The notes below the pieces were generated by a model, which saw only the letters and a list, made by a program, of their open reading frames with translations, was not told the DNA's origin and ran no database searches. DNA of 64,000 nt from Polaribacter sejongensis. GTDB lineage: Bacteria > Bacteroidota > Bacteroidia > Flavobacteriales > Flavobacteriaceae. Both the position numbers and the translations under genes were made by a program. Location of the stretch: NCBI RefSeq assembly GCF_038024065.1, contig NZ_CP150667.1, positions 1,867,501-1,931,500 on the forward strand, given 5' to 3'. Shown here piece by piece: positions 6,911-15,915 of this stretch (positions within the stretch are counted from its first letter, which is position 1; each line of letters begins with the position of its first letter).

Positions 6911-9790
6911 ATGAATACAAATTTGTTTCAAAACAGACATATTGGTCCTAACAAAGAGGAGCAAGAAAAAATGTTATCAACTATAAAAGCGGATAATTTA
7001 GATCAGTTAATTTACCAAACTGTTCCAGATGATATTCGTTTAAAAAATGAGTTAGATTTAGCACCAGCTAAGAGCGAATATGAGTATTTAGCGCACATCA
7101 AAGAATTATCAGAAAAAAATAAAGTTTTTAAAAGTTATATTGGTTTAGGATATCATGAGGCAATTGTGCCAAGTGTAATTCAGCGTAATATTTTAGAAAA
7201 CCCGGGGTGGTATACAGCGTATACACCTTACCAAGCAGAAATTGCACAAGGTAGATTAGAAGCTTTGTTAAATTTTCAAACAATGGTTTGTGATTTAACA
7301 GGAATGGAATTGGCGAATGCTTCTTTATTAGATGAAAGTACTGCGGCTGCAGAAGCAATGGCACTTTTATTTGATGTTAGAGAAAGAGCACAAAAGAAAG
7401 CTGGTGTAAATAAGTTTTTTGTTTCTGAAGAAGTTTTACCTCAAACAATATCTGTTTTACAAACACGCGCTACTCCTATTGGAATTGAATTGGTAATTGG
7501 AAACCATGAGGAATTTGATTTTTCTGAAGAATTTTATGGAGCTATTTTACAATATCCAGGTAAACATGGTCAAGTTTATGATTATACTGCCTTTGTTGCA
7601 AAAGCGAATGAAAACAATATAAAAGTTGCTGTTGCTGCCGATATTTTATCATTGGTAAAATTAAAAGCACCTGCAGAATTTGGAGTTGATGTTGTTGTAG
7701 GAACTACACAACGTTTCGGAATTCCGTTAGGTTATGGAGGTCCTCATGCTGGTTATTTTGCTACAAAAGACAAATACAAAAGAAGTATTCCAGGGCGTAT
7801 TATTGGTATTACCAAAGACATCAACGGAGAACGTGCTTTACGTATGGCATTGCAAACGCGTGAACAACATATTAAAAGGGAAAAAGCGACTTCTAACATT
7901 TGTACAGCACAAGTTTTATTAGCTGTTATGGCAGGTATGTATGCTGTTTACCATGGTAAAAGTGGTTTACAATTTATCGCAGACTCTGTACACAACAAAA
8001 CTAAATTAGTTGCCAATTTTATAGAAAAAGCAGGTTTTAAGCAGTTAAACTCTTCTTATTTTGATACTTTATTGGTAGAAATAGATTGTATTAAATTAAA
8101 ATCTGTTGCAGAGTCTTTTAAAGTGAACTTTAATTATGTTGATAAAAAACACATTTCTATCTCTATAAATGAAGCAACTACACAGAAAGATTTAATGAAC
8201 TTGTTCACCATTTTTGGTCAACTTAAAAAGAAACCGATTGCATCGGAAACTGTAGATGATTTTCACCAAATCTTAACTAAAGAATCTTTTAGTGCAGATT
8301 TTGAAGTTATTACAGAAAACACCAAAAGAAGTACATCGTTTTTAGACAATGATGTATTTAACACGTATCAATCTGAAACAGACATGATGCGTTATATTAA
8401 AAAATTAGAGCGTAAAGATTTAGCGTTAAATCATTCTATGATTTCTTTAGGATCTTGTACAATGAAATTAAATGCAGCTTCTGAAATGTTGCCTTTAAGT
8501 AATCCGCAGTGGGGGAATATTCATCCTTTTGTACCATTAAATCAAGCTGAAGGATATCAACAAGTTTTAAAGAGATTAGAGCATCAATTAAATATTATTA
8601 CTGGTTTTGCTGGTACTTCTTTACAACCAAATTCTGGTGCACAAGGTGAGTTTGCTGGTTTAATGACTATTAGAGCATATCACGAATCTAATAACGATTC
8701 TCACAGAAATATTTGTTTGATTCCTGCTTCTGCACATGGAACAAATCCTGCGTCAGCAGTTATGGCCGGTATGAAGGTTGTGGTTACTAAAACCGATGAA
8801 AAAGGAAATATTGATGTTGAAGATTTACGTGCAAAAGCAATTTTACACAAAGATAATTTAGCGGCTTTAATGGTAACCTATCCTTCGACACACGGAGTGT
8901 ATGAAAAAGCAATTAAAGAAATTACACAAATTATTCATAATAACGGCGGACAAGTATACATGGACGGTGCAAATATGAACGCACAAGTTGGATTGACAAA
9001 CCCTGCAACGATTGGTGCTGATGTTTGTCACTTAAACTTACACAAAACATTTGCCATTCCACATGGTGGTGGTGGTCCTGGAGTTGGTCCAATTTGTGTC
9101 GCTCCGCAATTAGTTCCGTTTTTACCTACAAATCCTGTAGTTGCTACCGGAGGAGAAAATGCAATTACTGCCATTTCTGCTGCTCCTTGGGGATCATCTT
9201 TAGTGTGTTTAATTTCTTACGGTTACATTACCATGTTAGGTGCAAAAGGATTAACGGATGCTACCAAAAATGCCATCTTAAATGCCAACTATATTAAAGA
9301 GCGTTTACACGGACATTACAACAGTTTATACACTGGGGAAATGAACAGAGCTGCGCACGAAATGATTATTGACTGTCGTGATTTTAAACAAAACGGAATT
9401 GAAGTGGTAGACATTGCAAAGCGTTTAATGGATTATGGTTTTCACGCACCAACGGTATCTTTTCCGGTTGCGGGAACTATGATGATTGAACCTACAGAGT
9501 CTGAATCTATGGCAGAATTAGATCGTTTTTGTGATGCAATGATTTCTATTCGTGAAGAAATTAAAAATGCAACAAAAGAGGATGACAACAATCCTTTAAA
9601 AAATGCACCTCACACGCAAGAAATGTTAACTGCAGATGAATGGACGTTACCTTATTCTAGAAAACAAGCGGCTTTTCCTTTAGAGTACATTGCTGAAAAT
9701 AAATTTTGGCCAACCGTACGTAGAGTTGATGATGCTTTTGGAGACAGAAACTTAATTTGTTCTTGTAACCCAATTGAAGATTATATGTAG
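6911..9790 (+). CDS. gcvP: Glycine dehydrogenase (decarboxylating), P protein
   Basis: 959 residues, the length of the single-chain (fused P1+P2) form. It decarboxylates glycine with pyridoxal phosphate and passes the aminomethyl group to lipoyl-GcvH in the glycine cleavage system, in the cytoplasm. The PLP lysine is K712 in HLNLHKTFAIPHGGGGPG, followed by the glycine-rich loop. Other family segments visible are RHIGP near the N-terminus, YTPYQAEIAQGRLE, and SAHGTNPASA. GcvT and GcvH are not in the window, as is common where gcvP stands alone. A strong terminator follows, so it is monocistronic. Confidence 0.97.
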   Translation: MNTNLFQNRHIGPNKEEQEKMLSTIKADNLDQLIYQTVPDDIRLKNELDLAPAKSEYEYLAHIKELSEKNKVFKSYIGLGYHEAIVPSVIQRNILENPGWYTAYTPYQAEIAQGRLEALLNFQTMVCDLTGMELANASLLDESTAAAEAMALLFDVRERAQKKAGVNKFFVSEEVLPQTISVLQTRATPIGIELVIGNHEEFDFSEEFYGAILQYPGKHGQVYDYTAFVAKANENNIKVAVAADILSLVKLKAPAEFGVDVVVGTTQRFGIPLGYGGPHAGYFATKDKYKRSIPGRIIGITKDINGERALRMALQTREQHIKREKATSNICTAQVLLAVMAGMYAVYHGKSGLQFIADSVHNKTKLVANFIEKAGFKQLNSSYFDTLLVEIDCIKLKSVAESFKVNFNYVDKKHISISINEATTQKDLMNLFTIFGQLKKKPIASETVDDFHQILTKESFSADFEVITENTKRSTSFLDNDVFNTYQSETDMMRYIKKLERKDLALNHSMISLGSCTMKLNAASEMLPLSNPQWGNIHPFVPLNQAEGYQQVLKRLEHQLNIITGFAGTSLQPNSGAQGEFAGLMTIRAYHESNNDSHRNICLIPASAHGTNPASAVMAGMKVVVTKTDEKGNIDVEDLRAKAILHKDNLAALMVTYPSTHGVYEKAIKEITQIIHNNGGQVYMDGANMNAQVGLTNPATIGADVCHLNLHKTFAIPHGGGGPGVGPICVAPQLVPFLPTNPVVATGGENAITAISAAPWGSSLVCLISYGYITMLGAKGLTDATKNAILNANYIKERLHGHYNSLYTGEMNRAAHEMIIDCRDFKQNGIEVVDIAKRLMDYGFHAPTVSFPVAGTMMIEPTESESMAELDRFCDAMISIREEIKNATKEDDNNPLKNAPHTQEMLTADEWTLPYSRKQAAFPLEYIAENKFWPTVRRVDDAFGDRNLICSCNPIEDYM

Positions 9791-9816
9791 AACCCACAGT
9801 GTTCTTTTAGTATTTT

Positions 9817-9849
9817 AAAACCGTTTCTTTTTGAAGCGGTTTTTTTGTT
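9817..9849 (+). terminator. Rho-independent terminator of gcvP
   Basis: AAACCGTTTC and GAAGCGGTTT form a 10-bp stem with one G-T pair around TTTTT, followed by a T run. It starts 27 bases after the stop. Confidence 0.85.
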
Positions 9850-10162
9850 TTTGATAATAACCTAGAAGTCTTTTATTTTATTTAATTCTATTATCAAACC
9901 CTAATACTTCGGAATAATAAAACGAATGTCATTCCGAAATGAGCTTTTTCAAGCGATTGAGGAATCTCATAAAACTCTAAAAAAGGCATTTAAAAAACCT
10001 ATTCAAACTAAAAATGACGGATATCATAAAAAACTAAAAACAAACTATTTACCTTAAATTTAAAAGCATTATAAATTAACTTTAGTTACCTAAATTTAAC
10101 TTATAAACAACATCATAAATTGTCTATTTTTCTTACTTTTAATATTAAAATCAAAAAAAATT
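9850..10162. repeat. Intergenic stretch with a diverged TGTCAT...ATGAC repeat
   Basis: No ORF is visible. Positions 9927-10018 begin TGTCATTCCG and end AAAATGACGG. The boundaries resemble those of the dispersed element found at 19037, 36928 and 57859, but the interior differs (GAGGAATCTCAT type). It is probably a related miniature repeat. The remainder is AT-rich promoter DNA for the phosphorylase gene. Confidence 0.45.
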
Positions 10163-11803
10163 ATGGAACATATATACAGTAAATGGCATCACCCATACAA
10201 ACCAGCAGCAAAATATAAAAAGAAAGTCGCTTATTTTAGTATGGAATTCGGTATCGATCAAGCTTTTAATATTTATTCTGGAGGACTGGGTTTTTTAGCA
10301 GGTTCTCACATGCGCTCTGGCTTTGAATTAAAACAAAATATGATTGGTATTGGTATGCTTTGGAAGTACGGTTACTACGACCAAGCAAGAAATGATGACC
10401 AAACATTAAAAACTGAATTCAATGAAAAACATTTCGATTTTTTAGAATATACAGGTATTGAAGTAACTATTAAACTTCATGACAATCCGAATGTAAAAGT
10501 AAGAGCCTATGTTCTAAAACCAGAAGTTTTCGGAACCGTACCTATGTATTTTTTAAGCACAGACGTAGAAGGAAACGACCACTTGACTAAAACTATTACC
10601 AACCACTTATATGATCAAAACCAAGTAACAAGAGTGTCTCAAAGTATTGTTTTAGGAATTGCCGGCGCTAAAGTAGTAGAAGCTTTAGGAGGCGCAGATA
10701 CCTATCACTTAAATGAAGGACATGCCCTACCTGCATTTTATTATTTAAAAGATAAAGGCGTAACTAAAGAGCAAATGGTATTTACAACACATACTCCAGA
10801 AAAAGCAGGAAATGAAGAGCGAGATGCGCGTCATTTAAATAGATGTGGTTTCTTTGGCAGAACTTACTCGGAACAAGAACTGCAAACCGAAATGGTAAAT
10901 GGTGGCATGATTAACTATACCATTGCTGCATTAAGAATGGCTAGAAAAGCAAACGGAGTTTCTAAACTTCATGCTATTGTTGCGAATGATATGTGGAAAG
11001 ATTACCCAGGTATTTGCGAAATAATTCCGATTACAAACGCTCAGAATCAAAAATTTTGGCAAGATGAAACCATTAAAAAATCTTGGGAGAAAGGCAATGC
11101 AACTACTTATAATAAGAAAAAACTAGCATTAAAAAGCGAACTTTTTGAAGAAGTATATAAACAAACCGGAAAAAAACTAGACCCTAATGTATTAACCATT
11201 GTTTGGGCAAGACGTTTTGCGGGTTATAAAAGAGCCGATTTACTTCTACACGATTACGATCGTTTTAAAAAACTAATTTATAATGAAAAATATCCTGTAC
11301 AAATTATTTGGGCAGGAAAACCATATCCGTTTGATTATGGCGCAATCGATACTTTCAACCATTTAGTACATCAATCTAAACAAGAACCAAATTTAGCCGT
11401 ACTTATTGGTTATGAAATAGACTTGTCTAGAAAATTAAAATGCGGTTCTGATGTTTGGCTAAATACACCAAGAATTACACGTGAAGCTTCTGGAACAAGT
11501 GGTATGACAGCTGCTATGAATGGTTCTGTAAATGTTTCTACGGATGATGGCTGGATTCCTGAATTTAAAAAGGACGAAGAAAACTGCTTCGTATTACCTG
11601 CACTAGATTATAAGTTACCAACCTATGAGCAAGATAAATTAGATACCGATAACCTATATAACATACTAGAAAACAAAGCACTACCAACGTATTATGATAC
11701 TCCTAAAAAATGGCAAAAAATAGTATTTAATGCAATGGACGATGTTATCCCTGAGTTTACAACTCAAAGAATGGCAGCTGATTATTACAAGAAATTGTTT
11801 TAA
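10163..11803 (+). CDS. glgP: Alpha-glucan (glycogen) phosphorylase, short form
   Basis: 546 residues, matching the short GT35 subfamily rather than the 800-residue glycogen phosphorylases. VAYFSMEFGID and YSGGLGFLAGSH at the N-terminus, LNEGHALPAFYYL, and the C-terminal EASGTSGMTAAMNGSVN are the family hallmarks. The last of these lies in the PLP/phosphate region. The enzyme releases glucose-1-phosphate from alpha-1,4-glucan using orthophosphate, in the cytoplasm. Glycogen synthase and branching enzyme are not adjacent. A terminator hairpin follows directly, and I saw no truncation. Confidence 0.93.
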   Translation: MEHIYSKWHHPYKPAAKYKKKVAYFSMEFGIDQAFNIYSGGLGFLAGSHMRSGFELKQNMIGIGMLWKYGYYDQARNDDQTLKTEFNEKHFDFLEYTGIEVTIKLHDNPNVKVRAYVLKPEVFGTVPMYFLSTDVEGNDHLTKTITNHLYDQNQVTRVSQSIVLGIAGAKVVEALGGADTYHLNEGHALPAFYYLKDKGVTKEQMVFTTHTPEKAGNEERDARHLNRCGFFGRTYSEQELQTEMVNGGMINYTIAALRMARKANGVSKLHAIVANDMWKDYPGICEIIPITNAQNQKFWQDETIKKSWEKGNATTYNKKKLALKSELFEEVYKQTGKKLDPNVLTIVWARRFAGYKRADLLLHDYDRFKKLIYNEKYPVQIIWAGKPYPFDYGAIDTFNHLVHQSKQEPNLAVLIGYEIDLSRKLKCGSDVWLNTPRITREASGTSGMTAAMNGSVNVSTDDGWIPEFKKDEENCFVLPALDYKLPTYEQDKLDTDNLYNILENKALPTYYDTPKKWQKIVFNAMDDVIPEFTTQRMAADYYKKLF

Positions 11804-11824
11804 AAAAGGTATTAAAACAGTTAA

Positions 11825-11865
11825 AAACTAACCTTAACAACTAAATGTTAAGGTTAGTTTCTTTT
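11825..11865 (+). terminator. Terminator of the glucan phosphorylase gene
   Basis: A perfect 15-bp stem (11825-11839 with 11846-11860) closes a 6-base loop and is followed by CTTTT. It begins 21 bases after the stop codon. Confidence 0.88.
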
Positions 11866-12218
11866 AAATTCTATGTGTATTCCACACCTCAGAATACAAC
11901 GTCTACTAAACACATTTCTTTTAGATTGGTTTCCATAATGTCCTTTTACAGCTATCTTTTTTTTAAAATAAAAAAAACTTTATAAAATAAAAAAGTAAAT
12001 AAACAGTTGAGTAACTACCTTCTAAGTATCAAACTAAAAAGAGGGTTCATTTATTTCCAAAATGAAATAGATACAACGTTTAAAAATCATAGAATAACAT
12101 TTACATTTGCCAATAAATCTATCGATTTTAAAGAATATTAATAAAAACTTCCCCCTCTATATTGCTATTTAAGAAAGTAACATTTCTTACATAACAATTT
12201 AAAACAATAAAAAAAGAC
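11866..12218. other. Intergenic DNA, no gene seen
   Basis: About 350 bases of AT-rich sequence. I find no ORF with protein-like composition, no tRNA and no exact TAnnTTTG box close to the next gene. Confidence 0.6.
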
Positions 12219-12956
12219 ATGAAGAAAAGAGCGAGTTTATTAATTATAATTTCACTATTTTTTATAAGTATGACATCTCAAGACACTAAACATATTAAAG
12301 CTTTTGTTTCTGGGCATAATAGCAATTACGATGTACAGCTAAAAATTAATGGAAAACCTGTAGGTAAAGGAGATCTTTCTGGTCTGAAAATTTTTAATGA
12401 AGAACACCCATTTAAAGATCAACTAAAAGACATGCCTCCTTTTGTTCAAGACCTAATAGCTTTTGTATTAAAAGAAGGCGAGAATACTATTGAAATAAAA
12501 TTTAATAGAAGAACACAAAACTTCAATCCCCCTAGAAAGTTTAGTTTTGGTTTAAGAAGCTCAATAGAATATATTCCTTTTTATTATGTTTCTAGCGAAA
12601 AAGAATCTGGAACTATAACTTCAAAGTTCGACTTAAAGTTTAAAAAAGATAAATCAGAAAAAGAAAAAGTTACTTTAGGTAATAAAGATGCTGCTTTTAT
12701 TTACTCTCAAAGAATGGATGTTTTTCAAGCAACTCTAAATGGTAAAAGCTTAATGTATTTTGGAGGTACAGGCGGACTTACAGACTTACACTTAATTAAA
12801 GGTACAAATACGTTAGAGATTAAATATGTACCCGGAAGCGAAGGTGAAATTAGTTACTATATTCAGACACCTAATTTTACTAAAAAAGTGATTAAAAAAA
12901 TACCCAAAGATCAAGTTGATGAACTTCAAACTGACGTTTATGAATTAAAAGAATAG
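12219..12956 (+). CDS. Secreted protein of unknown function, two similar beta-rich halves
   Basis: 245 residues with an N-terminal signal sequence (about 1-20). Two segments share a pattern: NGKPVGKGDLSG...GENTIEIKF, about residues 43-95, and NGKSLMYFGGTGG...GTNTLEIKY, about 168-207. Each looks like a beta-sandwich hairpin with a short Asn-Gly turn. The family is unrecognised and there are no catalytic motifs. It is probably periplasmic or outer-membrane associated. A binding or structural role is guesswork. It is convergent with the YpdA gene and shares a hairpin terminator with it. Confidence 0.65.
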   Translation: MKKRASLLIIISLFFISMTSQDTKHIKAFVSGHNSNYDVQLKINGKPVGKGDLSGLKIFNEEHPFKDQLKDMPPFVQDLIAFVLKEGENTIEIKFNRRTQNFNPPRKFSFGLRSSIEYIPFYYVSSEKESGTITSKFDLKFKKDKSEKEKVTLGNKDAAFIYSQRMDVFQATLNGKSLMYFGGTGGLTDLHLIKGTNTLEIKYVPGSEGEISYYIQTPNFTKKVIKKIPKDQVDELQTDVYELKE

Positions 12957-12973
12957 TTTGTAATAAACTATTC
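12951..12973. terminator. Bidirectional hairpin covering both stop codons
   Basis: GAATAGTTT (12951-12959) and AAACTATTC (12965-12973) pair perfectly around GTAAT. The plus-strand TAG (12954-12956) and the minus-strand TAG (12968-12970) both lie inside the stem, so one 23-base hairpin ends two converging genes. Confidence 0.75.
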
Positions 12974-13936
12974 TTTTAATTTTTTAATATTAGCAATAAT
13001 CTTTTTGGCATGAATTCTAGAGTTTTCTATAAACCACTTATGCGTGTCCATTCCACCACAAACAACTCCTGCTAAATAAACACCACTCACATTGGTTTCC
13101 ATAGTTTCATCATTATAATTAGGAATTTTATTTTCATCATTAGAAAAAGTAATTCCTATTTTATTTAGAAGAACAAAGTTTGGTTTGTAACCTGTTAATG
13201 CTAAAACAAAATCGTTTTGTAACGTTTCTATTCTTTTTTCTGTTTGAATAATAACGGTTTCCTTTGTTATTTCTTTAACATTGGTATTATAATATACCTG
13301 TATACTTCCTTCTTCTATTCTGTTAATAATATCGGGTTTTACCCAATATTTTACACGATGCCCAACTTCAGAACCTCTAATAACCATAGTAACTTCTGCT
13401 CCTTTTCTATAACATTCTAAAGCAGCATCTACAGACGAATTACTCGCACCAATAACAACTACTTTTTGTCCGGAATAAAAATGTGGATCATTATAATAAT
13501 GAGAAACTTTTGGTAAATCTTCTCCAGGAATTTCTAAGGTGTTCGGAAGATCATAAAAACCTGTTGCAATTACAATATTTGTAGATTTGTACGTGTTTTT
13601 CTCTGAAACAATAGTAAATTCATTTTCTACTTTAGAGATAGAAGTTACTTTTTCAAACAAATTAATATTTAATTTATTTGAAGATGCAATTCTTCTATAA
13701 TACTCTAAAGCTTCACTCCTTCTTGGTTTATTTTCTTTACTAATAAACGGAATTTCATCTATCTCTAACTTTTCTGAAGAAGAGAAAAATTGCATATTCA
13801 CCGGATAATTATATAAAGAATTTACAATAGGTCCTTTTTCTAAAATTACATAGCTCAACCCGTTTTTTTTAGCTTCTAATCCGCAAGCAATTCCAATAGG
13901 ACCACCACCAATAATAACAATATCAAAATTTTTCAT
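12968..13936 (-). CDS. ypdA: YpdA-family FAD-dependent oxidoreductase (putative bacillithiol disulfide reductase)
   Basis: 322 residues. It has the FAD-binding IIGGGPIGIACGLEAKKNG at the N-terminus, the NAD(P) loop VVVIGASNSSVDAALE, then VMVIRG-like and RVKYWVKPDI segments, and a C-terminal LAGVVCGGMDTHKWFIENSR. These are diagnostic of YpdA rather than TrxB, and there is no CxxC redox pair. The family reduces bacillithiol disulfide with NADPH in organisms that make bacillithiol; whether this genome carries bshA-C cannot be seen here. It is cytoplasmic and a single gene. Confidence 0.88.
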   Translation of the reverse strand: MKNFDIVIIGGGPIGIACGLEAKKNGLSYVILEKGPIVNSLYNYPVNMQFFSSSEKLEIDEIPFISKENKPRRSEALEYYRRIASSNKLNINLFEKVTSISKVENEFTIVSEKNTYKSTNIVIATGFYDLPNTLEIPGEDLPKVSHYYNDPHFYSGQKVVVIGASNSSVDAALECYRKGAEVTMVIRGSEVGHRVKYWVKPDIINRIEEGSIQVYYNTNVKEITKETVIIQTEKRIETLQNDFVLALTGYKPNFVLLNKIGITFSNDENKIPNYNDETMETNVSGVYLAGVVCGGMDTHKWFIENSRIHAKKIIANIKKLKE

Positions 13937-14167
13937 AAAATATACTCTTCTTATTTATTATAATAAATTGTTTCTAATCTAATTAGTTCCTATCTTTTTT
14001 AAATCTAAAATTCTTAATAATATCAACTTAAAAATAGATCATAACCTAAAGCCTGACCTGCAAAGCAACATCAAAATTACTAAAAAATAGACTACATAGA
14101 AAATCACAAATTACAGCAACCTGTTTTCCACTTTAAACAACACAAAAACCAGTATAATGTAAAATAA

Positions 14168-14197
14168 AAAACTCCAACAAATGAATGTTGGAGTTTT
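14168..14197 (-). terminator. Terminator of the L31 gene
   Basis: AAAACTCCAACA and TGTTGGAGTTTT form a perfect 12-bp stem with a 6-base loop. On the minus strand it is followed by T-rich DNA, 26 bases after the L31 stop. Confidence 0.88.
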
Positions 14198-14222
14198 AAA
14201 TATGTTGAAAATTCTAAAAGAA

Positions 14223-14477
14223 TTACTCTTTTTTGAATTTTGCGTATTTCGTTTTAAATTTATCGATACGTCCTGCAGCATCAATAAGTTTAGATTTACC
14301 AGTGTAAAATGGGTGAGATGTTCTAGAGATCTCTAATTTTACTAAAGGATACTCAACACCATCAACTTCTAACGTTTCTTTAGTGTCTACTGTAGAACGT
14401 GTTAAAAATACATCTTCGTTAGACATGTCTTTAAAAGCTACCATTCTGTAATTTTCTGGATGAATTCCTTTTCTCAT
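14223..14477 (-). CDS. rpmE2: 50S ribosomal protein L31, type B (zinc-independent)
   Basis: 84 residues starting [11 protein letters not shown] at the ATG at 14477. The open frame extends 34 codons upstream, but this is the transcribed leader, not protein. The sequence contains the type-B insert and lacks the CxxC zinc ligands of type-A L31. [20 protein letters not shown] is characteristic. It is a part of the large ribosomal subunit. In several bacteria type-B L31 replaces the zinc form under zinc limitation; no Zur box was recognised here, and being the only copy in view it may be the constitutive L31. Confidence 0.96.
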   Translation of the reverse strand: MRKGIHPENYRMVAFKDMSNEDVFLTRSTVDTKETLEVDGVEYPLVKLEISRTSHPFYTGKSKLIDAAGRIDKFKTKYAKFKKE

Positions 14478-14570
14478 TTTATTATATTTTAATACTTTAA
14501 TGTTATGTTTGCATGAGTGAAGTTGGTAAAGCTTACTCGATTCTCTAAATAGTTGTTGTTTACTATTTTG
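14478..14570 (-). promoter_or_regulatory. Long structured 5' leader of rpmE2
   Basis: With the promoter at 14577-14605 the mRNA would carry roughly 93 untranslated bases. AAATAGT (14547-14553) and ACTATTT (14562-14568) form a hairpin near its 5' end. A leader this long and structured is compatible with autogenous control, which is inference. Confidence 0.4.
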
Positions 14571-14576
14571 AGGATG

Positions 14577-14605
14577 CAAATTTAACTATATTTTTTAATT
14601 AACAA
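14577..14605 (-). promoter_or_regulatory. Flavobacterial promoter of rpmE2
   Basis: On the minus strand: TTG (14603-14605), 18 bases, then TAAATTTG (14577-14584). This fits TTG-N17-23-TAnnTTTG exactly. Confidence 0.8.
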
Positions 14606-14739
14606 ATAAATATTTTGTTTTTATTTGGTCTAACAATCACATTAGTTATTTTTACATCAGATTTCGTTGATGAATAGTGGTTTTTCAACACTTTTACAAA
14701 AGTTAAAAAGACTAAAAATAAATATAAATAATTACAAAA

Positions 14740-15783
14740 ATGAAAAAGAATACCTTACTTGTTGCATTTTTTACATGTTTTCTGCTAATTACATCTTGTT
14801 CTGATGTCTATAAATTTAGTTTAGAACATAAAAAACAAGTCGCTCTAAATTCTAATATTGAAGTCACTTTAAAAGAGAAAGAAGAGAAAGCCATAAATAG
14901 TGTCCAGTTTTTCGTGAATGGAAATGAGGTTTCTTCAGATGGAAATGCAATTTCTATTAATACAACTGAATTAGGTGTTGGAAAACACCAAGTTTCTGCG
15001 CTAGTTTTTTATGCTGAAAAGACAAAAAAGGAAAATAGTTTTTTTGAAGTTTTAGCAAACAAAAAACCTGTTGTATATGACTATAAAATTATAAATGAAT
15101 ATCCGCATGATAAAACTGCCTACACACAAGGTTTAGAATATCATGATGGTTTTTTATATGAAACTACAGGTCAAAGAGGAAAATCTACACTTAGAAAAAT
15201 TGAAATTGAAACAGGTAAAGTTTTACAAAAAATAGATTTAGATAAAAAGTATTTTGGTGAAGGAATGACCATTCTTAACAATAAGATTTACTGGTTAACT
15301 TGGCAAGGTAAAAAAGGTTTTGTGTACGATTTAGAGACTTTTAAGCAAGAAAAAGAATTTGCCTACAATAATAGTGCAGAAGGTTGGGGTTTTACACATA
15401 ACGGAACTCAGTTGATAAAATCTGATGGTACAAACAGAATTTGGTTCTTAGACCCAGAGACTTTAAAAGAAGAAAAATCAATTCAAGTTTACACCAATAA
15501 ATACGCGGTAGCGGACTTAAATGAATTAGAATTGATCAATGGAAAAATCTATGCAAATAAATATCAGCAAAATGCTATTGTTGTTATAGACCCAAAAACA
15601 GGAGTTGTAGAAGGTATTGCAAACTTAAAAGGCTTGCATGCAGAAATGGAAAAAACACAGAAATTGGTTCCTCATGACGAAGTTTTAAATGGTATTGCTT
15701 ATGATAAAGAGAATAACCGTCTTTTTGTAACTGGTAAACACTGGGGAAAACTATTCGAAATTGAATTGATTAAAAAACAATAA
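14740..15783 (+). CDS. Glutaminyl-peptide cyclotransferase (beta-propeller type), lipoprotein
   Basis: 347 residues. A signal peptide ends in a lipobox (LITSC, lipidated Cys about 20). Residues about 25-105 are an Ig-like beta domain. From about 110 the protein matches the bacterial/plant-type glutaminyl cyclase family: YPHDKTAYTQGLEY, ETTGQRGKSTLRKI, LNELELINGKIYANKYQ and VLNGIAYDKENNRLFVTGKHW. The enzyme converts N-terminal Gln to pyroglutamate on exported proteins. It is probably anchored in the outer membrane facing the periplasm. It diverges from rpmE2. Confidence 0.9.
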   Translation: MKKNTLLVAFFTCFLLITSCSDVYKFSLEHKKQVALNSNIEVTLKEKEEKAINSVQFFVNGNEVSSDGNAISINTTELGVGKHQVSALVFYAEKTKKENSFFEVLANKKPVVYDYKIINEYPHDKTAYTQGLEYHDGFLYETTGQRGKSTLRKIEIETGKVLQKIDLDKKYFGEGMTILNNKIYWLTWQGKKGFVYDLETFKQEKEFAYNNSAEGWGFTHNGTQLIKSDGTNRIWFLDPETLKEEKSIQVYTNKYAVADLNELELINGKIYANKYQQNAIVVIDPKTGVVEGIANLKGLHAEMEKTQKLVPHDEVLNGIAYDKENNRLFVTGKHWGKLFEIELIKKQ

Positions 15784-15843
15784 TTTTCATCATAAAAAGT
15801 TCTAACCATAATATACTTTAAGATTTAAAAATAAAAACAAGTT

Positions 15844-15899
15844 TTACCACATAAAAACATAAACAACATAATGCTATATACTATGTTTCTATGTGGTAA
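15844..15899 (+). terminator. Long hairpin between two lipoprotein genes
   Basis: Positions 15844-15861 pair with 15882-15899 with one mismatch, followed by a T-rich tract. It is likely the terminator of the cyclotransferase gene and lies directly before the next start codon. Confidence 0.75.
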
Positions 15900-15915
15900 T
15901 TTTTTATAAAATAAC

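Noticed and set aside
14478..14579. Longer N-terminus for L31 from 14579
   Set aside because: The extra 34 codons precede the conserved [11 protein letters not shown] start and overlap the promoter and leader.
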